Origin: Planctomycetota bacterium
Lineage (GTDB): Bacteria > Planctomycetota > UBA1135 > UBA2386
Direction: 5' to 3'
Length of the DNA stretch: 64,000 bases
Assembly: GCA_016794425.1 (NCBI GenBank)
Contig: JAEUHR010000020.1
Coordinates: 50,773 to 114,772 of the forward strand
Position numbers and translations under genes: made by a program. Position 1 is the stretch's first letter, and every line of letters begins with the position of its first letter. Below are positions 17,163 to 24,692 of the stretch, one piece after another. The notes beneath the pieces were generated by a model that ran no database searches, was not told where the DNA came from, and was given only the letters and a program-made list of their open reading frames with translations.

Positions 17163-19205
17163 CTAGTAGCCCCAGCCTGAAACACCAGGAGAGCCCTGCG
17201 CCGCGCGAACCTGACCGTTCGTGCTGCGCTGCGGTTCCTCGTGCCGCGGCCGCCGTTGCTCCAGTTCCTGACACCGGAGCAGCAGGCGGACCGCAGGTGG
17301 CGCAGCATAGCTGCCGCCGTAGAACCGCGCATCATCGTCTTTCTGCAACACGCAGACGACGAGCCATCGCGGCGCCTCCGCAGGGAGGACACCGACGAAA
17401 CTCGCGTTGCGAACCTCGACCCTGCCGCGGCCGCGAATCCCGATGCGGCTCGCGGCAGTGCCTGTCTTGCCGGCGACGACCCCGTGCAGGTCGACGCCCG
17501 TGTCGGTCAGGAAGCGGCGGTGCAGGTGGGTGCCGGTCGCGTGCGGGTCGTCGCTGACGACGTCCACCAGCGCCGCGTGCACCGCGTCCACCACCTCGGG
17601 GCGCAGCCGCGCCCCGCCGCTGCGCGCCGGCGGCGCGGCGTGCCACTGACCGCCGATCTCGACGCCGCGGCAGAGCCGCAGCTCGGCGTCGCCGCCGCGA
17701 TAGAGCCGCAGGTAGGCGCGCGCCATCTGCAGCGCGTTGACCTGCATCTCGTAGCCGAACGAGAACGAGATCGCGCTGTTGCGCCGGAACGACCGCAGCG
17801 GGATGTCGCCGTCGAACGAGCGCTTGTTCGGCCCGCCGAGGGCTTCGTGCGGCAGCGCCAGTCCGAGCGACCGACCGAAGCCGAAGAAGCGCATGTAGTC
17901 CTGCCACTGCTCGCGCTCGAGCTGCAGCCCGACGTAGGTCGCGCCGATGTTCGAACTGTTGACCAGGATGCCGTGCGCCGACAACACGCCGCAGGCGTGG
18001 TCGTCGCGCACGACGCGGCTGCCCAGCGAACCGATGCGCTCGCGGTAGTCGGCGCTGCCGGGCGCGCAATCGAACTCGTGGTTCCAGTCGAGCCGACCGG
18101 CCTCGAGCGCGTAGGCCAGCACCAGCGGCTTCACGATCGAGCCCGGTTCGTAGAGGCTCTGGTACGGCGCGAACGCCTGGCCGACCTTGGATTTCCGGTC
18201 GCGCAGCCACGAGGTCGCCGCGAGCACGTCGCCGGTCGCCATCTCGACCAGCACCAGCGCGCCCCACGCCGGCCGCGTCGACTCGCCGTTGTGCGACACC
18301 GCCTCGGCCTCCTCGCCCAGCAGGCGGTCGGCCTCGCGCTGCAGTTCGATGTCGATCGTGCTGTGCAGCACGTTCGGCACCGGCAGCGGCTGCAGCGGCC
18401 CGACGAAGTAGGCGTTGCCGCGGCCGTCGCGCAGGAACGGCCGCGCATCGGCGTCGGCCGGCGTCAGCGCCGCCAAGGCCTCGAGCCCGCACACGCCCCA
18501 GGTCTCGAGCCGCTGCACCTGCGTCGCCGGATCGCTGACCCAGTCGGTCTTGACGTGGCCGACCAGACCGGCCGTCGCTTCGCGTTCCGGATAGTCGCGG
18601 CGGAACGTGCGCAGGAAGTGCATCGTGACCGAGCTGCGCGCGGCGCCGACGGCGCGCAGCGCCTCGATCACGGCCAGCGAATCGACGCCGCCGGCGATGC
18701 GCACGTCGGTGAACCGCGGGTGCGCCGCCGGCACTTCGCCCTGCGCCGGCAGTTCGGCGGTGCGCAGCGCGCCGTGCAGCAGCTTGCGGAACTCGGCCTG
18801 GCGCTCGCGCAGCATGTCGCCGCGGCTCGAGAAGCCGGGGTCGGCCACCAGCGCGCGGGCGAAGTCGTTGGCGACCGCGTCGATCCAGGCGCGCAGCGCC
18901 TCGACCCGCTTGCCCTCGCTGGCCGGCACCGCCAGCGTCGCGCGCACGTCGTAGGTCTCACGGTCGATCGCCAGCAGGCTGCCGTCGCGATCGACGATCG
19001 TGCCGCGCGGCGTCGGCACGCGCTCTTCGCGCCACGCCTGCCGGTCGGCCGTCGCCGGTACGAGCCGCAGCGGCGCGCCGCCCTCGCGGCGCAGTTCGCC
19101 GGCCTGCGCGACCTGCACCCAGCCGAGCCAGCCGGTCAGGAACACCGGCACGATGCCCAGCAGGCCGAACGCGACGCGGACGCGGATCCGTTCGCCGGTC
19201 TTCAC
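17163..19205 (-). CDS. ftsI: Septal transpeptidase FtsI (class B penicillin-binding protein)
   Basis: D,D-transpeptidase that cross-links septal peptidoglycan, 680 residues. One N-terminal membrane segment (about residues 10-30) precedes a dimerisation/pedestal domain starting near TPRGTIVDRDGSLLA. The transpeptidase domain has all three motifs: SIVK (near 355), SSN (near 417) and KTGT (near 577). The GTG start overlaps the ftsL-like stop as GTGA with GGAG upstream. The polar C-terminal tail is unconserved. Its place after ftsL supports FtsI rather than the elongation enzyme PBP2. Confidence 0.93.
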   Translation of the reverse strand: MKTGERIRVRVAFGLLGIVPVFLTGWLGWVQVAQAGELRREGGAPLRLVPATADRQAWREERVPTPRGTIVDRDGSLLAIDRETYDVRATLAVPASEGKRVEALRAWIDAVANDFARALVADPGFSSRGDMLRERQAEFRKLLHGALRTAELPAQGEVPAAHPRFTDVRIAGGVDSLAVIEALRAVGAARSSVTMHFLRTFRRDYPEREATAGLVGHVKTDWVSDPATQVQRLETWGVCGLEALAALTPADADARPFLRDGRGNAYFVGPLQPLPVPNVLHSTIDIELQREADRLLGEEAEAVSHNGESTRPAWGALVLVEMATGDVLAATSWLRDRKSKVGQAFAPYQSLYEPGSIVKPLVLAYALEAGRLDWNHEFDCAPGSADYRERIGSLGSRVVRDDHACGVLSAHGILVNSSNIGATYVGLQLEREQWQDYMRFFGFGRSLGLALPHEALGGPNKRSFDGDIPLRSFRRNSAISFSFGYEMQVNALQMARAYLRLYRGGDAELRLCRGVEIGGQWHAAPPARSGGARLRPEVVDAVHAALVDVVSDDPHATGTHLHRRFLTDTGVDLHGVVAGKTGTAASRIGIRGRGRVEVRNASFVGVLPAEAPRWLVVCVLQKDDDARFYGGSYAAPPAVRLLLRCQELEQRRPRHEEPQRSTNGQVRAAQGSPGVSGWGY

Positions 19206-19456
19206 TGCAGCGACTCCAGGCGGCGCTGCGCCTCGGCGCGCACGTGCGCCCACATCGAGCGCGCGAGGCTCTCCGGCACTGCCGCCTGCGCCTGCTCCAG
19301 CGACAGCCGCCGCAGCTCGACGATGCGATCCTGGATCGCGTGGTACGAGTTCTCGACGCGGAAGCGCAGCGCCGCGTTGCCGGCGCGGATCGCGACCGTG
19401 CCGATCGCGAGCGCGACGGCCAGCGCGAACAACAGCCCTGCCAGCAGCCACCTCAT
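19202..19456 (-). CDS. ftsL: FtsL-like small bitopic division protein
   Basis: 84 residues with one membrane segment (about 3-24) and a helical, heptad-like periplasmic part (30-84). The sequence is too divergent to name by similarity; the call rests on size, topology and its place between rsmH and ftsI, where ftsL lies in most bacteria. The ATG overlaps the rsmH stop as ATGA. FtsL normally pairs with FtsB and FtsQ to activate FtsW-FtsI; neither partner gene is in the window. Confidence 0.7.
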   Translation of the reverse strand: MRWLLAGLLFALAVALAIGTVAIRAGNAALRFRVENSYHAIQDRIVELRRLSLEQAQAAVPESLARSMWAHVRAEAQRRLESLQ

Positions 19457-20400
19457 GCCGCGTCCTCGCGGCGCACGCCGCAGCGCAGCTTGGCGCTGCG
19501 CGCGCGCGGGTTGTCGCGCACCTCGTCGGGCGTGGCTTCGATCGGCTTCTTCGTGACGACGTCGAAGTGCGCGCGCAGGAAGTGCTTGACCAGCCGGTCT
19601 TCGTGCGAGTGGAACGAGATCACGGCCAGCCGGCCGCCGGGCCGCAGCGCGTCGCGCGCCGCCTGCAGGCCACGCTGCAGTTCGCCGAGTTCGTCGTTCA
19701 CGCACATGCGGATGGCCTGGAACGTGCGCGTCGCCGGGTGGATGCGGCCGTGCCGCGCCGGCGCCGGCAGCGCCTCGACCACGAGGCGCGCGAGCTGGGC
19801 CGTGCGCAGGATCGGCGTGCGGCGCCGCGTCGCGACCAGGTGGCGCGCGATGCGACGGCTGTGGCGCTCGTCGCCGAACTGGAAGATGGCGTCCGCGAGT
19901 TCGTCCTCGCCGACCCGGGCGAGCCAGTCGGCAGCCGTCGTCGGCTGCGACGCATCCATGCGCATGTCGAGTGGCCCGTCGGCCATGAACGAGAAGCCTC
20001 GGTCGGGACGATCCAGCTGCAGGGAACTGACACCGAGGTCCAGCAGCACCCGGTCGCAGCGGTCCTGACCGATCGCTGCAAGTGCTTCGCCGAGCCTCGA
20101 AAACGGGAGATGGTGCAGCGAGACCCTGGCCTCTGCGCGGCCGCCGTCGGCGCCCGGCGCCAACTGCGCCCGCGCAGCGGCCAGGATCTCGCTGTCCCGG
20201 TCGAGCCCCACCAACCAGCCGTTCGGGGCGATGGCGGACACGATTGCCCTCGCGTGTCCACCCGCCCCGACCGTACCATCGACGACCACGAGCCCGTCGC
20301 AGAGCGCGAGGCATGCGACGACCTCACGCAACAGCACCGGGCGATGCAATGGCTGCCTGGACCCTGCATCGTCGGTACCGTCGCGCGTGCCGCGGTTCAT
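19453..20400 (-). CDS. rsmH: 16S rRNA (cytosine-1402-N4)-methyltransferase RsmH
   Basis: SAM-dependent methyltransferase of 16S rRNA (formerly MraW), 315 residues from the ATG at 20400. Motifs are HRPVLLREVV, the SAM-binding VVDGTVGAGGHARAI and LVGLDRDSEIL, the DLGVSSLQLDRPDRGFSF segment and the C-terminal ISFHSHEDRLVKHFLR. A GTG 11 codons upstream (20433) is possible but has no ribosome-binding site. It is the second gene of the dcw cluster, 90 bases after mraZ. Confidence 0.95.
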   Translation of the reverse strand: MNRGTRDGTDDAGSRQPLHRPVLLREVVACLALCDGLVVVDGTVGAGGHARAIVSAIAPNGWLVGLDRDSEILAAARAQLAPGADGGRAEARVSLHHLPFSRLGEALAAIGQDRCDRVLLDLGVSSLQLDRPDRGFSFMADGPLDMRMDASQPTTAADWLARVGEDELADAIFQFGDERHSRRIARHLVATRRRTPILRTAQLARLVVEALPAPARHGRIHPATRTFQAIRMCVNDELGELQRGLQAARDALRPGGRLAVISFHSHEDRLVKHFLRAHFDVVTKKPIEATPDEVRDNPRARSAKLRCGVRREDAA

Positions 20401-20490
20401 CTGCTCAAAACCCCCAACGTGACCACCCGACACCGGCAGAAGAACCGGCGCCCCGACCAGGAGCGCCTCGGCACGCCTCGCAGCGAACGC

Positions 20491-20967
20491 TCAGGGCCCG
20501 GCCCCGGACGTCGATGGATTGGCGGAACCCAACAGTTGCGAAAAGAGCAGCTCCTCGTCCGGGGTCGCCTCGGCCAGCGATGCGTCCAGGTGGGCTGTGG
20601 ACCAGATCTCGACGACCCGGCCGGTGCCGACCAGCACGACAGACTGACTCGGGGCGAGGCCCGCGTACTTGAGCAACGGGTCGGGGATGCGGATCCGCCG
20701 GTTCCCGTCAGGCACGACCGCCTCCGAGTGACCGAGAAACCGCCGGCACAGCGCGCGATGCGCTCGGCTGCCAGGGACCGCACCGCCGATGCGCGCGACG
20801 AGTTCTCGGAAACCTTCGGAGTCGTGCAGGAGCAGGCAGCGGTCCAGACCGGCGGTCAGGTGGAACTGCCACTGGTTCTTCGGCACGTCGTCCAGGATGC
20901 GACTCGGCAGGACCAGCCTGCCCTTGTCGTCCAGTCCGTGTTCCGAGCTGCCAGCGAACGTGACCAT
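20491..20967 (-). CDS. mraZ: Transcriptional regulator MraZ
   Basis: DNA-binding regulator of the dcw operon, 158 residues, made of two SpoVT-AbrB-like halves. Each half keeps the characteristic motif: LDDKGRLVLPS in the first and DGNRRIRIPDP in the second. I chose the ATG at 20967; the GTG at 20991 lies only about 10 bases from the predicted transcription start and could not have a normal ribosome-binding site. Four GTGGT boxes upstream fit the known preference of MraZ for GTGG/TGGG direct repeats, so autoregulation is expected. Confidence 0.93.
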   Translation of the reverse strand: MVTFAGSSEHGLDDKGRLVLPSRILDDVPKNQWQFHLTAGLDRCLLLHDSEGFRELVARIGGAVPGSRAHRALCRRFLGHSEAVVPDGNRRIRIPDPLLKYAGLAPSQSVVLVGTGRVVEIWSTAHLDASLAEATPDEELLFSQLLGSANPSTSGAGP

Positions 20968-21006
20968 CGCACTCGATCGTGGGGCTGCCACCCCATGTCG
21001 AGCCGC

Positions 21007-21034
21007 ACCATACCGGCCCGCAAACCACTGTCAA
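21007..21034 (-). promoter_or_regulatory. Sigma70-like promoter of the dcw operon
   Basis: On the minus strand TTGACA (21029-21034) and TATGGT (21007-21012) are separated by 16 bases, directed at mraZ. This is the best -35/-10 pair seen in the window and predicts a start near 21000, giving a leader of about 33 bases. Confidence 0.75.
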
Positions 21035-21079
21035 CCCTGTAGCACCACTCAATCTCCCCTGTGAACCACCTTCTACCAC
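21024..21079 (-). promoter_or_regulatory. Probable MraZ operator: spaced GTGGT repeats
   Basis: Four exact GTGGT boxes on the minus strand lie at 21075-21079, 21065-21069, 21044-21048 and 21024-21028. Weaker boxes fill the missing positions: GGGGA at 21055-21059 and AGGGT at 21034-21038. All six therefore sit on a 10-11 bp (one helical turn) register. The last box lies inside the promoter spacer next to the -35 hexamer. MraZ is known to bind short G-rich direct repeats on a 10-bp period upstream of its own gene; the match here is by pattern. Confidence 0.75.
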
Positions 21080-21167
21080 TCAGATCCCTTTGCGGGTAGA
21101 TCCCGTGGTGTCGGGGTCCTGCCCGGCACCCCAGGGGCAGCGGTGGGTTGCCGCGTGGTTCCGGGTG

Positions 21168-21186
21168 GTCGGCACCGACTTTTTTT
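21168..21186 (+). terminator. Short hairpin plus seven-T run
   Basis: GTCGG-CA-CCGAC is followed directly by TTTTTTT (21180-21186), a rare run in this GC-rich DNA. It looks like a weak intrinsic terminator on the plus strand, 64 bases before the lipoprotein gene at 21251. No plus-strand gene lies upstream, so it may be a leader attenuator, end a short RNA, or be chance. Confidence 0.3.
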
Positions 21187-21250
21187 CGCGCCTCCGAGCT
21201 TTCTGATCCCGCTGCGCCGCCCGCGGGCGGCCGTCCAACCCTCCTCCCCC

Positions 21251-21844
21251 ATGCACAGAGCCCTCCGCACCGTTCTCGGCCTCGGCCTCGCGGCGCTCGC
21301 CGCCTGCTCCGGCGGCGAACTCGTCGGCATCCACGTCCAGCTGCAGCAGGACGGCACCGGCACCGTCACGGTGCGCACGCTGATGGAACCCACCACCACC
21401 GGCAGCGCCGAGACGCGCGCCCAGGGCGTCACCTGGCAGAGCCGCGCCGGCCTCGCCTGTGCGCAGGGCCGCTTCGCGCAGATCGACGACCTGAAGCTCG
21501 GTGACGGCAGCATCCGGTTCGTCGCCGAACTCGGCGACGCGCGGCCGAACATGCGCGTGTTCCTGCAGCGCGGCCCCGAGGCCGCCTGGGTCAAGGGACT
21601 GGTGCCCGACCAGGCCGCGCGCCAGGCGATGGCCAAGGTCTACGACCCGACCGGCCGCACCCGCGAGATCGGCGACGTGCTGCGCATCGAGGTCGCGGTG
21701 CCGGGCCAGGTGTTCGCGTCGGGCGTGCGGCCGACGGGCCGCGGCGTCGAGGCGGCGCACGAAGGCAAGCGCGCCTACCTGCTGGTGCCGGTGCGCACCG
21801 CGCTCGAAGCCGGCGACGAGCTCGAGTGGTCGTTCAGCTGGTGA
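21251..21844 (+). CDS. Hypothetical lipoprotein
   Basis: 197 residues; not recognised. Residues 1-19 form a lipoprotein signal (hydrophobic core, then LAALAAC with Cys19 as the lipidated residue), so the protein is expected on the periplasmic side of a membrane. The next segment (GIHVQLQQDGTGTVTVRTLM) is a beta-hairpin type pattern seen in several small lipoprotein families. No catalytic motif is visible. The ATG has no purine-rich ribosome-binding site. It is transcribed divergently from mraZ and stands alone. Confidence 0.75.
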   Translation: MHRALRTVLGLGLAALAACSGGELVGIHVQLQQDGTGTVTVRTLMEPTTTGSAETRAQGVTWQSRAGLACAQGRFAQIDDLKLGDGSIRFVAELGDARPNMRVFLQRGPEAAWVKGLVPDQAARQAMAKVYDPTGRTREIGDVLRIEVAVPGQVFASGVRPTGRGVEAAHEGKRAYLLVPVRTALEAGDELEWSFSW

Positions 21845-21869
21845 GCGCCGAGATCGGGCGCCCGCCTGG

Positions 21870-22400
21870 CTAGCTGGCGGCTTCGGCGTCCTTGCCGGCG
21901 TCCTCACCCATCGCCGCCAGCAGCTCGTCCTTGATCGCCGACAGGTCGCTGAGGTCGATGGCCGGCGCGAACAGCGCGACCGGTTCCATCTCCTTCTGCT
22001 TCGGATCGACGACGACGAGGTCGGCGCGCTCCTGTTCGGCGGTGCGCGGCGCCACCATCTTCAGCACACGCTTGCGCAGCAGCAGCAGCGCGCAGAAGTA
22101 GCGCAGCGAACGCGCGCGTTCGTCGTCGACGGTGCCGAGCCGGTCGAACAAGAGGCGCAGCGAGGCGAGGTCCAGCACCGGCTCCCTGCTGCCGGCCTGC
22201 TTGCGCAGCGCGCGCCAGAAGATCGGCGGCTCGGCGCCCTGGCAGCGTCGTTCGTGGTCGGCGAAGCACGCGTCGCACAGCTCGTGGCGCACGCAGGCTG
22301 GCCATTCGAGCACGGCCACGTACGAACGGCACGTCGGCAGCGGGCAGCCCGGCTTCGTGCAGCCGTGCTTGTCGCGGTGGATCTTCCAGTCTTCGGCCAT
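21870..22400 (-). CDS. Hypothetical Cys-rich cytoplasmic protein
   Basis: 176 residues without signal peptide or membrane segment; not recognised. The N-terminal third carries eight cysteines or histidines in a compact spacing (Cys14, Cys19, Cys24, Cys36, His39, Cys42, Cys45, Cys53), which suggests one or two structural zinc sites. The middle is helical and basic (about 85-125); the C-terminus is acidic. It ends 25 bases from the convergent lipoprotein gene, and its start is 19 bases after the HEAT lipoprotein stop, so both may share one transcript. Confidence 0.7.
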   Translation of the reverse strand: MAEDWKIHRDKHGCTKPGCPLPTCRSYVAVLEWPACVRHELCDACFADHERRCQGAEPPIFWRALRKQAGSREPVLDLASLRLLFDRLGTVDDERARSLRYFCALLLLRKRVLKMVAPRTAEQERADLVVVDPKQKEMEPVALFAPAIDLSDLSAIKDELLAAMGEDAGKDAEAAS

Positions 22401-22419
22401 CGGCGGAGTCTCGGGGAAA

Positions 22420-23322
22420 TCAGTCGGGATCGCGCTGCTGCGCGGCGAACGTGCGCCACTCGGCGACGGTGCGCAGCTTGCGCACGCCGGCGAGCGCCTG
22501 CAGGCTGTTCTGCGCCACCAGTTCGCCGCGCAGGTCACCGGCACGCTGGCAGCGCTCGAGGTGGTCGACCAGCGCGTGCGCGCTGGCGGCGCCGGGGAAC
22601 CGCGCCAGCGCCTCGGCCGCGGTGCTGCGCACGAACGGATCGTCGTCGTCGCGCAGGCGTTCGATCAGCAGCGCGCGCGCCGGCGCGCCGCCGTCGTGCA
22701 GTTCGCGCAGCGCATCGGCGCGGACGGTGAACTCCGGATCGGCGGCCAGTTCGCGCAGCACAGGCAGCACGTCACCGGCCGCGCCGATCGCCGCCAGCAC
22801 GCGGCCGGCGGCGCGGCGCTGCCGCGGGTCGCTGCTGCGCGCCAGTTCCCGCACCGCCGGCACCGCCGGCGCACCGGCGCGCGCGACCAGCTCGATGCCG
22901 AGTTCGCGCCGCTGCGGCAGCGAGTGGCACAGCAGGTCGTCGATCAGCGTCGGCACGGCGACGGCGCCGAGCCGATGCAGTTCGCCGAGCGCACGGGTCT
23001 CGGCGCGCGCATCGGCCCGCGCCCGCGGGTCCTCGTGCTCGGGCAGCTCGCGGCCCTCGCGCGTGACCGCGATGTCGCGCACGAACATCCGCGACAACCA
23101 CATCGCGGTGACCGGGTCGGCGATCGCGCGCTCGCGCAGCGCTTCGTAGTCGTCGCCGCCGCTGCGGTAGGCCAGCTCGACCTCGCGGCACAGCTGCAGC
23201 TGCTCGGCGGTCGGCGGCGCATGCTGCGGCGCGGTACGCGCCACCGGCGCCGGGCCCGCGCAGGCCGCACACCAGGCGGCCGCCAGGGCGAACGAGGTCA
23301 CGTTGGCGGCCCGCCGGTGCAT
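22420..23322 (-). CDS. HEAT-repeat lipoprotein
   Basis: 300 residues. A signal with a lipobox-like AAWCAACAG (Cys18 or Cys21) is followed by a Pro/Ala stretch and helical repeats of HEAT/PBS-lyase type from about residue 110 to 260 (for example AVPTLIDDLL, AVPAVRELARSSDPRQRRAAGR, DDDPFVRSTAAEALARF). Such scaffolds bind protein partners; no enzyme motif is seen. Its start codon lies only 18 bases from the divergent acetyltransferase start. Confidence 0.78.
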   Translation of the reverse strand: MHRRAANVTSFALAAAWCAACAGPAPVARTAPQHAPPTAEQLQLCREVELAYRSGGDDYEALRERAIADPVTAMWLSRMFVRDIAVTREGRELPEHEDPRARADARAETRALGELHRLGAVAVPTLIDDLLCHSLPQRRELGIELVARAGAPAVPAVRELARSSDPRQRRAAGRVLAAIGAAGDVLPVLRELAADPEFTVRADALRELHDGGAPARALLIERLRDDDDPFVRSTAAEALARFPGAASAHALVDHLERCQRAGDLRGELVAQNSLQALAGVRKLRTVAEWRTFAAQQRDPD

Positions 23323-23340
23323 CGCCTAACGTCTACCCGG

Positions 23341-24474
23341 ATGACCGCCCCCGTAGAAGAGCCGCGTGCCGAGCTGGTGATCCGGCCGGTGCCCCAGCCG
23401 GCGCGCTTCCTGGACCTGCAGCGCGACTTCTACCGCGGCGACCGCAACTACGTGCCGCCGATCACGGCCGGCGAGGCGTGGCAGATCGACCCCCGCCGGA
23501 ATCCGTTCTTCGCGCACGCCGAGGCGACGCTGTTCGCGGCGTTCGACGGCGCCCGCGTCGTCGGCCGCGCCAGCGCCTGCCGCGACCGGCTGCACGACGA
23601 GTTCCACGGCGATCGCATCGGCTTCTTCGGCCACTTCGAGGCCAAGGACGAGCGCGTCGCGCGGGCGCTGGTCGACCACGCGGCGATCTGGTGCCGCCAG
23701 CGCGGCGCCACCGCGCTGCGTGGCCCGGTCGACCTGTCGACGAACTACCGCTGCGGGCTGCTGGTCGAAGGCGACCCGGGGCCGCCGGTGATGATGATGC
23801 CGTACAACCCGCCGCACTACGCCGCGTGGCTCGAGGCCTGCGGCCTGCGCAAGGCGAAGGACCTGCTGGCGCTGCACGTCGACGCCGACACGATCGACCT
23901 GCGCCGCGTCGACCGCATCGCCGAACACCTGCGCAAGAAGACGTCGGCCACGCTGCGGCCGCTGGACCTGCGCCGCTTCGACGCCGAGAGCCAGGTGCTG
24001 TGGGACCTCTACCACCGGATCTGGGAACGCAACTGGGGCTTCGTGCCGATGTCGCGCGACGAGTTCCTGGCGCAGGCCAAGGACCTGAAGCGCGTCGCGC
24101 ATCCGGCGCTGATGCACATCGCCGAAGTCGCCGGCGCGCCGGTCGGCTTCGGCATCGCGCTGCCCGACATCAATGTCGGCGCCGCCGCCTGCCGCGGCCG
24201 GCTGCTGCCGTTCGGCTGGTGGAAGTTCCTGCGCGCGATGAAGGGCGCGAAGCTGATCCGCACGATCACGCTCGGCGTGCTGCCCGAATGGCGGCGCGTC
24301 GGCATCGAGATGCTGCTGATGCACAGGGTGATCCGGTTCGGCCTCGACGCCGGGTTCCGCGCCTGCGAAGCGAGCTGGATCCTCGAGGACAACCGCGACA
24401 TGCTCGGCCCCCTGGAGACGCTCGGCCACCGCGTCTACCGCCGCTACCGCATCTACGAGAAGAGCCTCAGCTGA
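23341..24474 (+). CDS. GNAT-like N-acetyltransferase, YghO type
   Basis: 377 residues, cytoplasmic. The N-terminal half (FLDLQRDFYRGDRNYVPP, then FFAHAEATLFAAFDGARVVGRAS) and the C-terminal half (LGVLPEWRRVGIEMLLMHRVI, ASWILEDNRDM) have the look of two GNAT folds, as in the poorly characterised YghO/hypothetical acyltransferase family. The substrate is unknown. The ATG at 23341 directly follows the divergent intergenic spacer and has no clear ribosome-binding site; TAACGT lies 8 bases upstream, so a leaderless transcript is possible. The next small gene overlaps by one base. Confidence 0.7.
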   Translation: MTAPVEEPRAELVIRPVPQPARFLDLQRDFYRGDRNYVPPITAGEAWQIDPRRNPFFAHAEATLFAAFDGARVVGRASACRDRLHDEFHGDRIGFFGHFEAKDERVARALVDHAAIWCRQRGATALRGPVDLSTNYRCGLLVEGDPGPPVMMMPYNPPHYAAWLEACGLRKAKDLLALHVDADTIDLRRVDRIAEHLRKKTSATLRPLDLRRFDAESQVLWDLYHRIWERNWGFVPMSRDEFLAQAKDLKRVAHPALMHIAEVAGAPVGFGIALPDINVGAAACRGRLLPFGWWKFLRAMKGAKLIRTITLGVLPEWRRVGIEMLLMHRVIRFGLDAGFRACEASWILEDNRDMLGPLETLGHRVYRRYRIYEKSLS

Positions 24475-24692
24475 TGGACATCCACCTGAACCGCGGCCTG
24501 CCGGGCGGCATGCCGATGCTGCCGCCACAGCTGCCGACGCTGCTGCTGGTGCTCGGCGGCGGCGCGTTGTTCCTCGGGCTGCTGTTGTTCCTGAACGAGT
24601 GGCTGCTGCGCTGGCTCGTCGCCGGCCTGTTCTGCGCCGTCGGCGCACTGCTGGTGCTGGTCGGCCTGCGCGCCAAGCGCATGCTCGGCTAG
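24474..24692 (+). CDS. Small membrane protein
   Basis: 72 residues with two predicted membrane segments (about 20-40 and 46-66) and a short basic C-terminus. The ATG overlaps the acetyltransferase stop (TGATG), so translation is coupled. Its own stop overlaps the stop of the convergent gene in a shared CTAG (24689-24692). Function unknown. Confidence 0.7.
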   Translation: MDIHLNRGLPGGMPMLPPQLPTLLLVLGGGALFLGLLLFLNEWLLRWLVAGLFCAVGALLVLVGLRAKRMLG

